A stretch of 55,000 nucleotides of DNA from Prorocentrum cordatum (taxonomy: Eukaryota; Sar; Dinophyceae; Prorocentrales; Prorocentraceae), in assembly GCA_963575745.1 (NCBI GenBank), contig CAUYUJ010015747.1, positions 237,669 to 292,668 of the forward strand, in the 5' to 3' direction. The stretch's first letter is position 1. Each line of letters starts with the position of its first letter. Position numbers and translations under genes: made by a program. Shown piece after piece: positions 1 through 11,723 of the stretch. A model generated the notes under the pieces. That model did not search any database. It saw only the letters and a list, made by a program, of their open reading frames with translations, and was not told where the DNA came from.

Positions 1-990
1 GCTTCCTTCTCATCTTCCCTGCCTCCTCCCCATCCTCCTCCTCCCTTCTCCCTTATCCTCCTCCTTCCTCCTCCTCCCTCCTCCTCCTCACCGTTCCTCC
101 CCCGTTCCTCCTCACCGTTCCTCCTCGCTCCTCCTCCCTCCTCCTCCTCCGTCCCTCTCCTCGCTCCTTCTCCTCCCTCCTCCCTCCTCCTCTCTCCCTC
201 CATCTCTCTCCCTCCCGCTGCCTGCTTGAAGATTGAAGGTTGAAGATCTGAGCAGACTTATTGCCCACATGTTCAAACAGGGTTTGTGCACCCCTGATTG
301 AAGACCCCGCCAGTAGTTTTAAAACGTTTTAACACTGGTCTCCGACAGCCTGGTTTGGAGATTGAAAATTGAAGAACGCAGCATATTTATGGTACGGATT
401 CTTCAAACTGGCCAACGACAGCGTGCAAATTTAGTGCCTCCTCATCCTCAGTTCTCCTCCTCTTCCGCCCTCCTCCTCGCTCCTTCTCCTCCCTCCTTCC
501 TCCTCCTCTCCCCCTCCCTCTCTCTTCGTCTCGCTGCCTGTTTGAAGATTGAAGATCGAATATCTGAGCAGACTTATTGCCCGCATGTTCAAGCAGGGTC
601 TGTGTACCCCTGATTGAAGACCCCCCCAAGTAGTTTTAAAACGTTTAAGAACTGGCCTCCGGCAGCCAAGTTTGAAGATTGAAGATTGAAGAACGCAGCA
701 GACTTATGATATGGATCTTTCAAACTGACCAACGACAACGTGCAATTTTAGTGTTTGAAGACTCGCATAAGTGCCCAGAAATCCTCAATCTTCAATCTTA
801 AACAGAGCCGCCCAATACGTCTCTCCTACACACACGTGCTTGAAGAATCACAAACGTAAGTGCCCAGGAATCTTCAATCTTCAATATTTAAAAAGAGCCG
901 CCCACAACGTCTACCCTACACACCCGCTTGAATAATCACACGCATAAAAGCACAGGAATCTTCACTCTTCAATCTTCAAACAGACAGGCA
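1..990. repeat. Pyrimidine-rich and TTGAAGATTGAAG-type tandem repeats
   Basis: Two diverged copies of a roughly 300-400 bp unit lie at about 1-340 and 440-690. Each has a CTCCTC-rich stretch followed by TTGAAGATTGAAG motifs and the palindromic core TTTTAAAACGTTTTAA. From about 755 to 985 there are three units of about 90 bp containing CAGGAATCTTCAATCTTC and AGAGCCGCCCA. The open frames on either strand are repeat translations rich in R/E or S/P. No gene is visible. Confidence 0.7.
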
Positions 991-999
991 GGATTCAAA

Positions 1000-3900
1000 A
1001 CGTTTTAAAACAGCTGGGGTGTCCTCCTCCTCCTCCTTCTCCCTGGGGGACGCAGCATGGGTCTGGGCAAACCCTCAACATCAGTCTGGGACAATAGAGG
1101 GGTCTGTGGGTAGCGTTAGTGACAGTATTGGCGATAATGACAATACTGCCGATACTGATGGGAACGATGAAGATCATGATTTTGATGACAACAGTGGCGA
1201 CAATGCCAACAATGTCTCTCATGACGATGCCGGTGACAATAGCAATACTGCCATCGTCCTCGTCCTACCTTCGTCTCAGGGTGGGGGCTGTTGCCCCTGC
1301 CGCGTCGGCCGCGCAGGGCACCATCGTCTGGGCGGAGGTGCCCGGCATGCTCTCCGAGGACCGCCTCCCCGGAGGGGGGGCGCGCGGGCAGGCGGCCCGC
1401 CGCGGCGAGTTCGGGCCGCGGGAGGGGCAGGAGGAAGATGAATATGAGGGTAGGGTGATGGTGTGGACGATGATGCTCTTGCTGCTGATGATGAGTACTG
1501 TTGATGCTGATGGTGGCTAGTGATGGTGGTGACGATGATTGCGATACAGATGGTGCCTGTGACGCTACTGACGGTGATGACGACTTCTGACGGTAGTGCT
1601 GATGAGTGATGATGGTAGTGGGGATGGTGGTGATGATACGGTTGGTGAAGATAATGATGACGATGCTGATGATGATGCTGATCATGACTGTGATCATGCT
1701 TATGAGGGTGGTCGCTCGTGATGATGATGGTAGTGCTTATGGTGATGATGATGGTGGTGGTGGTAGCGTTGGTGCTGATTCTGATGATGTTTATGATAAT
1801 GCTGGCGATGCTGATGCTGGTGGTGATTCATGATACTGGCCATGATTAATTGTTGTGGTGATGATAGTAGCGGTGATAATGACTCATGGTAATTATGATG
1901 ATGAGCTATGCTGGTGATGATGATTGCTTGTTATGGTGGTGACGACTGTGATGATGATTTATGGCGGTGATGATCATGAGAACGGTTAATTGAAATGGTG
2001 CTGATTCACGATGGTTCGTTACAATAATGAAGATGACCTATTATGGGTGGTGATGGTCCATGATGATGCTGATTAATGGTGACCCTAGAGGTGACGGTGA
2101 TGATGATGAAGACTTTTGGTGATGGTGATATTGGTCATCATGATGATCATGATGACGACGAGGATGTTACACTGATGGTGGTCACGATGACTTGTGATGA
2201 TTGTTATGGTTAATGCTGATGGCCGTGATGCTGAGGATGGTGATGGCGCTGATGCTGACCATGATGATGACACTGTTTTTCGTGGGTAAAACGACACTAT
2301 GCTGATAATAGCGGTGATAAGAGGATGGTGGTGATGATGATGATAATGCTGACTTATGTTGATGGTGATGGCTATGGTGATGATGCCACTGATAAAGATG
2401 ATGGTGATGATGATGGTTGGTGATGTATGCTTGTGATGTATGATCACCATAATGGTTCATGTTGAGTGTGATGGTTACTTATGGTGATTGTGACTATGCT
2501 GATGGTTTATGATGGTGATAAGTTCGATGATGATGCGTGATGGTGATGCTGATGAGGATGGTGATGATGATGATGACGATGGCGAGTTATTAAACAGTCA
2601 TGTTGACGATGGCTGTTGTGTTGATGATGCTGTTACTGGTGATCATCGGGTTGATGACTCAGGGTGGTCTGCTACGATGGTGATCATGATCCATGCTGGA
2701 GGTGGCTTATATGTTGATGTGGTTAATGGCCGTACTATAGATGATGATGGCGATGGTGATGATGATGGTGACGATGAATTATGTTGATGGTGATGGTGAT
2801 GATGAAGCTGATGGTGATGATGTTTTGCTGATGGGGATGGGAGTGGTTCATGCTGATGGCTGTTCATGATGATGGTGATGATGGTGATGGCGAGGCTGAT
2901 GATGATGACCATGAGGGTGATCATGATTTATGGTGATTAGAGTTCACGTGGGTGATGACTATGCTGGTGGTGGTGGTGGTGATGATGCAGGCGCACGGCG
3001 ATGCTGATGCTGCTGATGATAATGCTGCTGATCATGATTTCCTATTATTAGTGACGATGGCGATAGTTAGTGCTGATGATTCATTTTGTGCAGACTGTTC
3101 ATCATGCTGATGGTAGTTCTTGGTGATGTCGCTTATGGTGATGATGAATCATGGTGATGGTATCGATGAGGGTGATTCTTGTTGTTGGTGATGATTAATG
3201 GTAATGGTGATTCTGGTGGTGATGGTGTTTACGAGGGTGATTTAAGGATTCTGCTGGTACTGGTGAGGCTTGTGTTGTTGACGGCCAATGGTGGTTCATT
3301 ACGATGATGTTGACGGTGGTAATTATGTTGATGATTGTTTTTAGTGGTGATGGTTAAAGGTGGTGCTAGAAGTGGTGATGGTGATGATGGTGGTGGTATA
3401 TGATGGTGGCGATCACGATGATGCTGACGATCATGGCTTCTGTTGGTGAGGGTGATGATTGGTGATCGTAGTTTATGATGGTAGTGGTACTCATGATGGT
3501 GAAGGTGCTGATCACGACTTATGGCTGTTTATGGCGATCGTGGCATCCCATCGTGGTGATGATTGATGGTGATGTAGGCGAGTTGATGATGATGCTGCAG
3601 ATGGTGATGTTGATAATGATAATGGCGATGACGATTTGCGATCAATTATGCAGACGGTTATGGTTTATGGCGTTGATAATGCATGATGATGGTCATGTAG
3701 GGTACTGGTGGTTAATAATCGCGGTAGTGGTGCTGCTGCTGATGATGGTGATCTATGGTGGGGGTCAAGCATCTGGTGCTGATGCGGATGGTGATGTTGA
3801 TGATGATGACGTTTGTGGCGATTATTTTTGATTTTCCTAACGACGCGGGCGATCTATGATGGTGTCGTTTTGTGATGCTGATGCTGGTGATGATGATGGT

Positions 3901-4610
3901 TGATCTTGATGGTGATTTTCTGATGGTGGTGATGTTAACGGTGATCACGGGGATGATGAAGGTGATGTGTGGTGATGAAGGTCATGATTTATTTTATCGG
4001 TGATGTTGATGACGATGATGATGATCTATGATGATGGTGGCGATGCTGATGATACTGATGAGTATGATCAGGATGGGGGTTATGCTTTTTTATGGTACAG
4101 ATGGTGCTGCTGATGATGATGTATACAGAATGTGCTGACGAGACTGATGATGATGCTAATGATGCTGATGATGATGCTGATGCTGATACTGGTAATGGTG
4201 ATGACGAGCATGGTGATGACCAGCATGGTGATGATGGTGCTACTGATTATGGTGGTGATGGTCGTTTATGATGATGTGGGCGAGGATGGTGATAACGATG
4301 ATGATTGCAACGGTGATGCTGGTGATCATGATGATGATGACTACGACGATGATGATGGTCTTTATGATTCATGGTGATGGTTCTGATGATGGTGATGATG
4401 ATGCTGGTGATGCTTTCTAGTAGGGATGGTGATGCTGATGATGATGATGATGATGCTGATGTTTATAGATGATGGTGGCAATGATGATGATGATGATGAG
4501 GATGGTCAGGGGGAGGGTGAGGATGTGTATGAGGATCTAGATGATGATGGGGATGATGATGATGCGGCTCATGATGGTCATATTGACGTTGATTTATGAC
4601 AATGATAATT
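1000..4610. repeat. Degenerate GAT/GGT trinucleotide repeat tract, block 1
   Basis: The plus strand is dominated by GATGATGGTGATGATG-like units with point changes. Short GC-rich interruptions lie at about 1020-1100 and 1270-1440. The plus strand is rich in G, A and T and poor in C throughout. The translations are poly-Asp, poly-Met or poly-His depending on frame, which is what a trinucleotide repeat gives, so no coding region is called. Confidence 0.85.
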
Positions 4611-4817
4611 CTTTACGCTCCGCGTATCCACACCAGCCCATCTCACAACAGCAACTCATGCGAAGCATGCCGACAGTCGTGTTTTTCAGGCGTGTGTCCA
4701 TTTGGCCCCGCATATCTCCCCTGTTCCTCCTTCCTCCCGCCTCCTTGTACATCCTCCTTGTGGGGGGAGCGGGAGAAGGACGAGGCGGAGGAGGAGGGAG
4801 AGAAAGCGCTCCTCGTG
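4610..4817. other. Non-repetitive interruption inside the GAT tract
   Basis: About 200 bp of mixed-composition DNA separate the GAT tract from the minisatellite that follows. It includes a pyrimidine-rich stretch at about 4720-4760 and a purine-rich stretch at about 4770-4805. No gene or structured feature is recognised. Confidence 0.5.
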
Positions 4818-5215
4818 ATTTGAGTCGTTTGGGGTTTCTCGTCCTGGTGTGAGTCGTTCGGGCCCTTCTTCCTGGTGTGAGTCGTTCGGGCTCTTCGTGG
4901 TGTGAGTCGTTCGGGCTCTTCGTCCTGGTGTGAGTCGTTCGGGCTTCTCGTGGTGTGAGTTGTTCGGGCCCCTCATCCTGGTGTGAGTCGTTCGGGCCCC
5001 TCCTCCTGGTGTGACTCGTTCGGGCTCCTCGTGGTGTGAGTCGTTCGGGGCCCGCGTCGTGGTGTGAGTCGTTCGGGCTCCTCGTGGTGTGAGTCGTTCG
5101 GGCGCCTCGTCCTGGTGTGAGTCGTTCGGGCCCCTCCTTGTGGTGTGAGTCGTTCGGGCTCTTCGTGGTGTGAGTCGTTCGGGCCCCTCGTCCTGGTGTG
5201 AGTCGTTCGGGCTCC
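4818..5215. repeat. Minisatellite with GTGTGAGTCGTTCGGG core, about 15 units
   Basis: The core GTGTGAGTCGTTCGGG recurs about 15 times with alternating linkers such as CTCCTCGTG and CCCCTCGTCCTG, so the period alternates between roughly 22 and 31 bp. Minus-strand frames read through it as repeats of NDSHH/ERLTP type. This reflects the repeat and is not evidence for a protein. Confidence 0.85.
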
Positions 5216-5450
5216 TCGTGGGGCCTCTTGGGGGCCTCTTGGAGCCTCTTGGGGCCTCTTGGGGGCCTCTTGGGGGCCTCTTGGGGGCCTCTTGGGGGCC
5301 TCCTGGGGCCTCTGGGGGCCTCTTGGGGGCCTCTTGGGGGCCTCTTGGGGGCCTCTTGGGGCCTCTTGGTGGCCTCTTGGGGGCCTCTTGGAGGCCTCTT
5401 GGGAGGCTCCTGGGGACCTCTTGGGGCCATCTTGGGGCCTCTTGAGACCT
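5216..5450. repeat. GGGGGCCTCTT 11-bp repeat (same family as 50-53 kb)
   Basis: About twenty tandem units of a 10-11 bp sequence, GGGGGCCTCTT and variants. The sequence that follows, at about 5450-5530, contains AAATCAATGATTTTG, the same core that recurs between repeat blocks at 50-53.6 kb. This is therefore a short member of that dispersed element. Confidence 0.8.
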
Positions 5451-5840
5451 CCTCAGAAGCGCAAAGAAGCGCTGCCCCCTGAGAAGGACAAAATGAGCCC
5501 CAAACCCTCGTAAAATCAATGATTTTGCTATGAAGGAAGATGAGCGCGGCCCCCTCGGGAGACCAAAATGGGGCCAAAACCATCGTAAAAGCAAGGATTT
5601 TGGCTTCACAGAAGAGGAGGGGGCTACAAGAGTGCCCCCCCGTCGGGGCCAGAATCCTTGTGAGTGTCGTCGTTTTTTGGCCCTCCCAGGCGTCGAAAAA
5701 GACCCCCCTGACCACCCGCGGAACTCCCTCTCCAGGCCCAGGGGGAGGGGGTAGGGGGAGGGGTAAACCCCTCCCCGAAGGGGAAGAAGGGGGGTTGAGG
5801 ACAGAGGGGGCTCTCTAAACCACTCACGCCCTAAAGGGCT
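5451..5840. other. Flank of the 11-bp repeat element, no gene seen
   Basis: Contains two related segments resembling 'AAACCnTCGTAAAA': one at 5505-5530 with ATGATTTTG and one at 5575-5605. A GGGGAGGGG/CCCCTCCCC hairpin-like stretch lies at about 5750-5785. Frames on both strands are open by composition only. Confidence 0.45.
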
Positions 5841-7596
5841 GGTGGGATTCATGATGTTGCTGATGAGGGTATTGATGCTGGTTGTGAGGATGACGATGGT
5901 TCTTGATGGTGTTGATGATAAACAACTGTGCTGATAGAAATGATTGTGATAATGCGGTCGGTGAGGATTGTGATGATCATGATGGTGATCCTCACGAACA
6001 CGATGATGGTGATGATGAGAAGTGATGGTGGTGGTGATGATGAGGGTGCAGATTTGCGATGGTGGTAAACTGTGATGATGCTGATGATAGCGGTGACGGG
6101 GATGGTGATGATGATTCACAATGGTTTGTGACGATGGTTGTCGTTCATCATGGTAACGGGGGTTCGCAATGATGGTGATAACCAATGGTGGTGGTGTTGA
6201 TGGTGATGATAATACCACTCGGTCGTTGAACGTAGGTGTGTTTGGAGCTTCATATTCCAATCTACTTTAAGTGCCTTCCTACTTCAATGGTCGAGTGGCT
6301 TCACCTTTTCCGTCCTTTCTAGGGGGCCGGCAGACACCCAATCTATTTCAACGCCTTTCTACTTCAGGTCTCTACCTACCCCTTCCGACCGATGGGTAAT
6401 GATGACGGTGATGCTAATGACGATGGTGATTTATGAGGGCTTGTGACCATCATGATGGTTTATTGTGATAATGGCGTGTTTGGCGATTCAGATGAGGATT
6501 CATGATCTTTTGTGGTTAATGGTGGCGACAGTACTGATGATTCTGATGAATCATGGTGGGAATGATGATGATGATGATGACGACGATGCTCATGGTGCTG
6601 ATTATGATGATGGGATGATGACTGTGATGGTGATAATGACTTATGATAGTGTATGGTGGTCATGCCTTTAATGGTGATGATTCGCGAGGGTGGTGATGCT
6701 GGCTGATGATCGTGATGCTGTTTGATGTTTGTGGTAATTTCCGATGGGGATGTTGTTGATGATGGTACTAATGATGATGATACTTTTGATTTCCATGACG
6801 GTAGTTGTGTATGATTATTGTTCGTGTTGGTACTATTGGTCGTGATGGTGCTGATGATGATGACGACGATGATGATAGTGGTCATGCTGCTGCTGATGAT
6901 GGCAATCGTGTGCGATGATGGCGGCGCTGATGCTGCTGCTACTGATGCTGATTGTGATGATACGGATGACGGTGATGGTGAGGATTTTGATGGGGGCGAT
7001 GCTGAGTTTTTTTAACCATTGTGGCGTATGGTCATGATGGGAATCATGATTATGATTATGATGATCATGCGTTCTGGTGGTGGAAATGCTGCTCATGATG
7101 ATGCTGGTGGTTATATGGATGATGGCAATGGTGATGCTGATGAGGATGAGGATGACAATACTTAAAGGTTATGATCAAGATGCTGACGGTGACGACGGCG
7201 ACGACGACGACGACGATGATGATGATGGTGATGATTATGGTGATGCTGATTGTTATTCGGGATGATGATATTAGCGTTGTTGTTGATGGTGCTGGGGACG
7301 ATTATGCTGGTGATGCTGGTTGCTGGTGATGATGGCGACGGCGATAATGATAGTGATGATGATGATGATGTTGGTGATCATGATGGTGAGGATTATGATG
7401 ATGTTCTATGCTGAATCTGATCTTGTGTCATAGTTTAGGGTGGTGGTAATTATTTTGCTGCTGGTCATGGAGATTCATGGCGGGTCCAGGTGGTGACTTG
7501 CGGTGATGATGGTGATGATGATGCTTGACGGCGGCAATGCTGATGGTCATGGTGCTGATGATTCGTCATGATGGTGGTGATTTATGGTGGTGACCG

Positions 7597-7667
<71 letters not shown>

Positions 7668-7811
7668 ATGATGATGGGGAGGATGATGTTGATGACGTAT
7701 GGTGGCTGTAACGAAGGAAATGAGTATGATGATTATTTACATTATGAGGACGGGGGCGATTCATGAGCATGGTCACTAAGATGATGCCTCTGCTGACGAT
7801 GAGGATGATGG

Positions 7812-7857
<46 letters not shown>

Positions 7858-9142
7858 GATGATGATGATGAGGATGATGTATGATGATGGTGCTGGGGAT
7901 GCTCATGATGCTGTTGATTATGATGTTGAGGATGATGTCGATGCCGAGTATGGTTTAGGGTACTGATGCTGATGTGGGCGAGGATGGTGATGATGACGAC
8001 GATGATGGTCATACTGATGGTGACGATGACGATTCATCATGGTGGTGATATGCTGATGATGGTGCTGATTTCCAATGATGGTGCTGTTAGTGGTGATGCT
8101 GATGACGACTGATGATGGTGATGACGACCAGTATGATGATGTTGATGATGTTGCTGATGATGATGGTAATGAGACGATCATGATGATGGTGGTGGTTGTG
8201 GTGGTGGTGGCGACCATGATTGATTACGGCGATGATGTAGTAACGATGGTGATGCGGATGGTGATGGTCATGATGATGACGATGATGATGATGATGATTG
8301 ATGGTGATGATGCTGATGCTGATCATGATAAGGATGATCTTGCATGAGGATGACATTCATGACCAGGATGATGTTTCTGTAGTACGAATGGAACATGGTA
8401 TTCTTATGATGATGAAGACGATTCGTGATGATGGCACTGATGATGCCGATGATTTTTGATGTTGATGATGATTTTTGATGTTAATGATGAGGATGATGAT
8501 GCTGATGATGGTGCTGTTGATTCTGATGATGATGTGCTGATTACCCTGCTGATGATGTTGATGATGATAATGCTGAGAATGCTGAGGGTCCTGCTGCTGA
8601 TGATGATGACGATGATTATGATCTGTTATGATTACGGTAATCATGATGACGATGCTGCTGATACTGATGTTGCTGCTGCTGCTGACGATGATTATGATGA
8701 TGACAGAGATGATAATCATGTGGATGATGATGACGACGATGATGATTATGACGATGACGCTGACGATGATGATGATGATGATGATCATGATTATGATGAT
8801 GACGATGATGATGATTCTGATGATGATCATGATGGTGATGGTGGTGGATGATGATGATGATGGTTGTGGTGGTGGTGATGATGATGATGACGATGACGAT
8901 GACGATGCTGATGATGATGACGATGACGATGACGATGATGATGCTGCTGATGATGATGGTTATGATGATGATGCTGATGATGATGATGATGAAGATGATT
9001 ATGATGATGATGACGACGATGATGATGATGATGACGATGACGATGACGACGACGACGATGATGATGATGATGATGATGATGATGACGATGATGATGATGA
9101 TGATGATGGTGGTGGTGATGATGATGATGATGATGCTGCTGC

Positions 9143-9197
<55 letters not shown>

Positions 9198-9215
9198 CAT
9201 GATGGCGATGGTTTA
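5841..9215. repeat. Degenerate GAT/GGT trinucleotide repeat tract, block 2
   Basis: Continuation of the GAT-type tract in the same strand orientation. Long perfect GAT runs occur at about 7598-7666 and 9055-9200. A non-repetitive interruption at about 6225-6395 holds two related segments, CCAATCTACTTTAAG and CCAATCTATTTCAACG, each followed by CTACTTCA. No gene is supported. Confidence 0.85.
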
Positions 9216-9397
9216 TTTGGTCCCCGAGTGTCTTTGGTCCCCGATAGGGGCCAGATTGGTATAGCCTCGCATGCGAAGTATTGCGAAGGCCTTACGGCCG
9301 GTGCCGCCGACCCTGTTCGCAATGCGCAGCAAGAGGCACGGGCTGTGGGATGGTTTTGGGGAACGGGGAGAAGGGCGAGAAGGTGGGGGAGGGAGGT
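9216..9397. other. Junction sequence before the 133-bp repeats
   Basis: Non-repetitive DNA with a duplicated TTTGGTCCCCGA motif at about 9217-9245. No gene recognised. Confidence 0.4.
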
Positions 9398-9836
9398 GTC
9401 GTATCTGACCCGGGACTTCCCCGGGACTCCCCCGGGACCCCCCCCGGGACCCCCCCTCCCCCCCCCGTCGGGGAAGGGAAAGGGAAGGGGCTTCCCTTCG
9501 ACTCAATTACGACGTTGCTCAAGGTCGGTACGGGGGGGGGGCGTCGTATCTGACCCGGGACTCCCCCGGGACCCCCCCCGGGACCCCCCCTCCCCCCCCC
9601 GTCGGGGAAGGGAAAGGGAAGGGGCTTCCCTTCGACTCAATTACGACGTTGCTCAAGGTCGGTACGGGGGGGGGCGTCGTATCTGACCCGGGACTCCCCC
9701 GGGACCCCCCCCGGGACCCCCCCTCCCCCCCCCGTCGGGGAAGGGAAAGGGAAGGGGCTTCCCTTCGACTCAATTACGACGTTGCTCAAGGTCGGTACGG
9801 GGGGGCCGTCGTATCTGACCCAGGACTCCCCCGGGA
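9398..9836. repeat. Tandem repeat, period about 132-145 bp, three units plus a truncated fourth
   Basis: Units begin GTCGTATCTGACCC at 9398, 9543, 9676 and 9808. Each full unit has runs of C with nested CCCGGG palindromes, then GGGGAAGGGAAAGGGAAGGGG and a CTCAATTACGACGTTGC segment. The fourth unit stops after about 29 bp, exactly where the reverse transcriptase relic begins, so the array is broken at that junction. Confidence 0.9.
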
Positions 9837-10150
9837 CATGCGAAGTATTTGGGGTTTGAAGTGGCGCCCGGCCACGATGTGTATTCATGGGGTGCCCCGT
9901 TGAAGAAGTTCTGCGAGCGAGCGGAGATGTGGAGATCGATCGGCGTGGGCCTTTCCCTGACGGCGTCGGCGTACCGCATCTACGTCTTTGAGCGTGCTCC
10001 TCTTCATTGCCCAGCTTGAGTGCGTTCCTCCAGAGGCGCTTCAACAAGAAGAGTTGATGCTGCTCTGGCTCGCCCCTGGGCCTGGGGATTGGATTACAGC
10101 ACCGGTGCTGCAGTCCCTCACGGACCTCGGGTGCAATGTCGGGTTCGCTC
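9837..10150 (+). pseudogene. LINE-type reverse transcriptase C-terminal fragment (relic)
   Basis: Frame 9840 onward reads KYLGFEVAPGHDVYSWGAP, then LKKFCERAEMW and SLTASAYRIYV. Reading continues one frame over, from about 9988, as SVLLFIAQLECVPPEALQQEE. From recall of the family, the order YLGF, then W..PL.KF..RA..W, then AYR.YV.SVL.F..QLE is typical of the region after the catalytic core in non-LTR retrotransposon reverse transcriptases common in dinoflagellate genomes. The catalytic YxDD block is absent because the fragment is truncated by the tandem repeat on its left. The frame change at about 9986 (one extra T) and loss of both ends mark it as dead. The downstream limit is uncertain. Confidence 0.6.
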
Positions 10151-10488
10151 CACGTGATTCCTGTGCCGCGGCCGCTGCTGCAGACGAACACAGACGTGCT
10201 GGAGGTCTCCGGGTGCAGGAGCGGGCACGCCGGCTCCTCGTTCGGCCCTGTGCGGAAGCCAGGTGCCGCGGGAGCGTGGTCTGTCACGATCGCCGTCCGA
10301 GGCCCAGAGCGCCCAGGCCCAGAGAGCTCCCAAGGTACACGGAGTCTCCTAAAGTTGCTTGCCCCCCCCCAAAAAAACATCTCTGCAGGTGGCCGCGCGG
10401 ATCCGCTCGTGCTGTCTCCTCCTGCGGCTCGCGGGAGGCCGCGGGCGCGGGCTGCGCGACGGCGGCGCGTGCTCGGGGCATCGCGCGC
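10151..10488. other. GC-rich DNA after the RT relic, no gene recognised
   Basis: Continues open in the relic's second frame, but the translation becomes Arg/Ala-rich and is not recognisable. It may be decayed retrotransposon 3' sequence. No structural feature is seen. Confidence 0.35.
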
Positions 10489-10640
10489 TGCCCGTTGGGG
10501 CCAGCCCTCCTCCTCCTCCTCCTCCTCCTCCTCCTCCTCCTCCTCCTCCTCCTCCTCCTCCCTCCTCCTCCTCCTCCCCCTCCTCCTCCTCCTCCTCCTC
10601 CTCCTCCTCCTCCTCCTCCTCGGGCTGGCCCCAACGGGCA
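10489..10640. repeat. TCC microsatellite bracketed by a perfect 19-bp inverted repeat
   Basis: The left arm at 10489-10507 (TGCCCGTTGGGGCCAGCCC) is the exact reverse complement of the right arm at 10622-10640. The roughly 114 bp between them are almost pure TCC. The polypyrimidine tract gives poly-Ser, poly-Leu and poly-Pro frames, none supported as coding. No target-site duplication is visible outside the arms. Confidence 0.9.
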
Positions 10641-10671
10641 TGGGAGCCTGGTGTACCCTTTCAATTCTGTC

Positions 10672-10800
10672 TTTAGCGTCGGTTAGCGTCGATTAGCGTC
10701 TGGGGGTCGATGAGAGAACGCCGACTTGGCGTCAGTTAGCGTCGGTTGGCGTCGAGTTAGCGTCGATTAGCGTCGACTGGAGTCGATTAGCGTCGATTCG
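10672..10800. repeat. Short tandem repeat of TTAGCGTCGA type
   Basis: The motif (G/A)TTAGCGTCG recurs about nine times with small spacers over 130 bp. No gene. Confidence 0.8.
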
Positions 10801-11529
10801 CAAGAGCCGACCAGATGGTATGGGAGGCTCCCATGAGTTGCCACCGAACGATAGACGACGCGGAGCGGGAGACATGGCGGCGCAGGGCTTCCACCATTTC
10901 AGAGGCCTTTCCGCAGCCCTGCCCTCGCGCGCGCTCGGTCCAAGCTTGGCTTGTGGAGGGCGCTCAATGGAGAGGAAACGTGTTGCCAAACAGTGTCCAG
11001 ATGTCTAAAACATGTGTTAAACATGTTTTCAACACGTAGAAACATGCTTCAAACATGTTTAGAACATCTTTCCGACACTGCAAGCACATCTTAAGTCAAC
11101 AATAGGGCTGTTAGGGTGTCCATTGTCGTGGCATCCACAAAGCTTGGCAGATGGTCCATTGATCTTTCCCCGCGGCTTCGGCCTAACGCGGCTGTGCGCG
11201 GTCGGCCGGCGGTTGTCGGGCCGGGCGCCCCCGCGTGCGTAAGTGCGCTGCCTTCTTCGCCCGCGCAGCGTTTTTCGTCGTTGGCGCGCCGTGCGGCGCT
11301 CTCGGGGCATCGCAGGGTGCCTGCTCGGACGCCGTCGCGGGGAGGACCCGATCGAGCATTGCGCCCCTTGCGACTCGTCGGAGGTGGATGGACCTCCTGC
11401 CCTGGCACGTCGACCCAGGAATGGGCCGCTTTCGGTTCGCGAGAGGGCGTCGCGGCCGCCGTTTTTTGCGGGCCCAGGTCCGTCGGTTTCGGTCCCAGGC
11501 CGCTTTCACGAAGGGGAGGTTTACTAAAG
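10801..11529. other. Intergenic DNA with AAACATGTTT repeats; no gene seen
   Basis: A small palindrome, ATGGGAGGCTCCCAT, lies at about 10819. From about 11005 to 11070 the palindromic motif AAACATGTTT and diverged versions of it recur. The rest is GC-rich, with frames open on both strands and no recognisable protein. Confidence 0.45.
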
Positions 11530-11718
11530 TGACGAACCAACAACACACACCCATACCCATAGGGGGGTCGAAGAGGGCTACGGGTGCGTGTTGTCGGATG
11601 GGGGTCCCCATTCGAGCGGGAGCGTTCCCCAGGGCCTGACAACCCGCACCCATACCCATAGCCAGTCCTCCTCCCAACGACACCCCTATGGGTATGGGTG
11701 TGTGTTGTTCGTTCGTCA
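11530..11718. mobile_element. Miniature inverted-repeat transposable element, family A
   Basis: A 189-bp element has terminal inverted repeats of 36 bp, at 11530-11565 and 11683-11718, differing at one position. The arms start TGACGAACCAACAACACACA and carry a CCCATACCCATAGGGG inner end. Directly outside both arms is the same 5-bp sequence TAAAG (11525-11529 and 11719-11723), a clean target-site duplication. Inside is a second, smaller inverted pair (GGGTGCGTGTTGTC near 11581 and GACAACCCGCACCC near 11637) and another ACCCATACCCATA copy. There is no coding capacity, so it is non-autonomous. The superfamily is not assignable from the 5-bp duplication alone. Confidence 0.9.
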
Positions 11719-11723
11719 TAAAG

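Noticed and set aside
4594-6260. Long minus-strand open frames with PKRPPRGPQEAP and NDSHH repeats
   Set aside because: They are translations of the 11-bp and GTGAGTCGTTCGGG repeats; the opposite strand is equally open and no unbiased sequence or domain is present.
8628-9686. 352-residue frame of poly-Asp and Met
   Set aside because: Translation of the GAT microsatellite running into the 133-bp tandem repeat.
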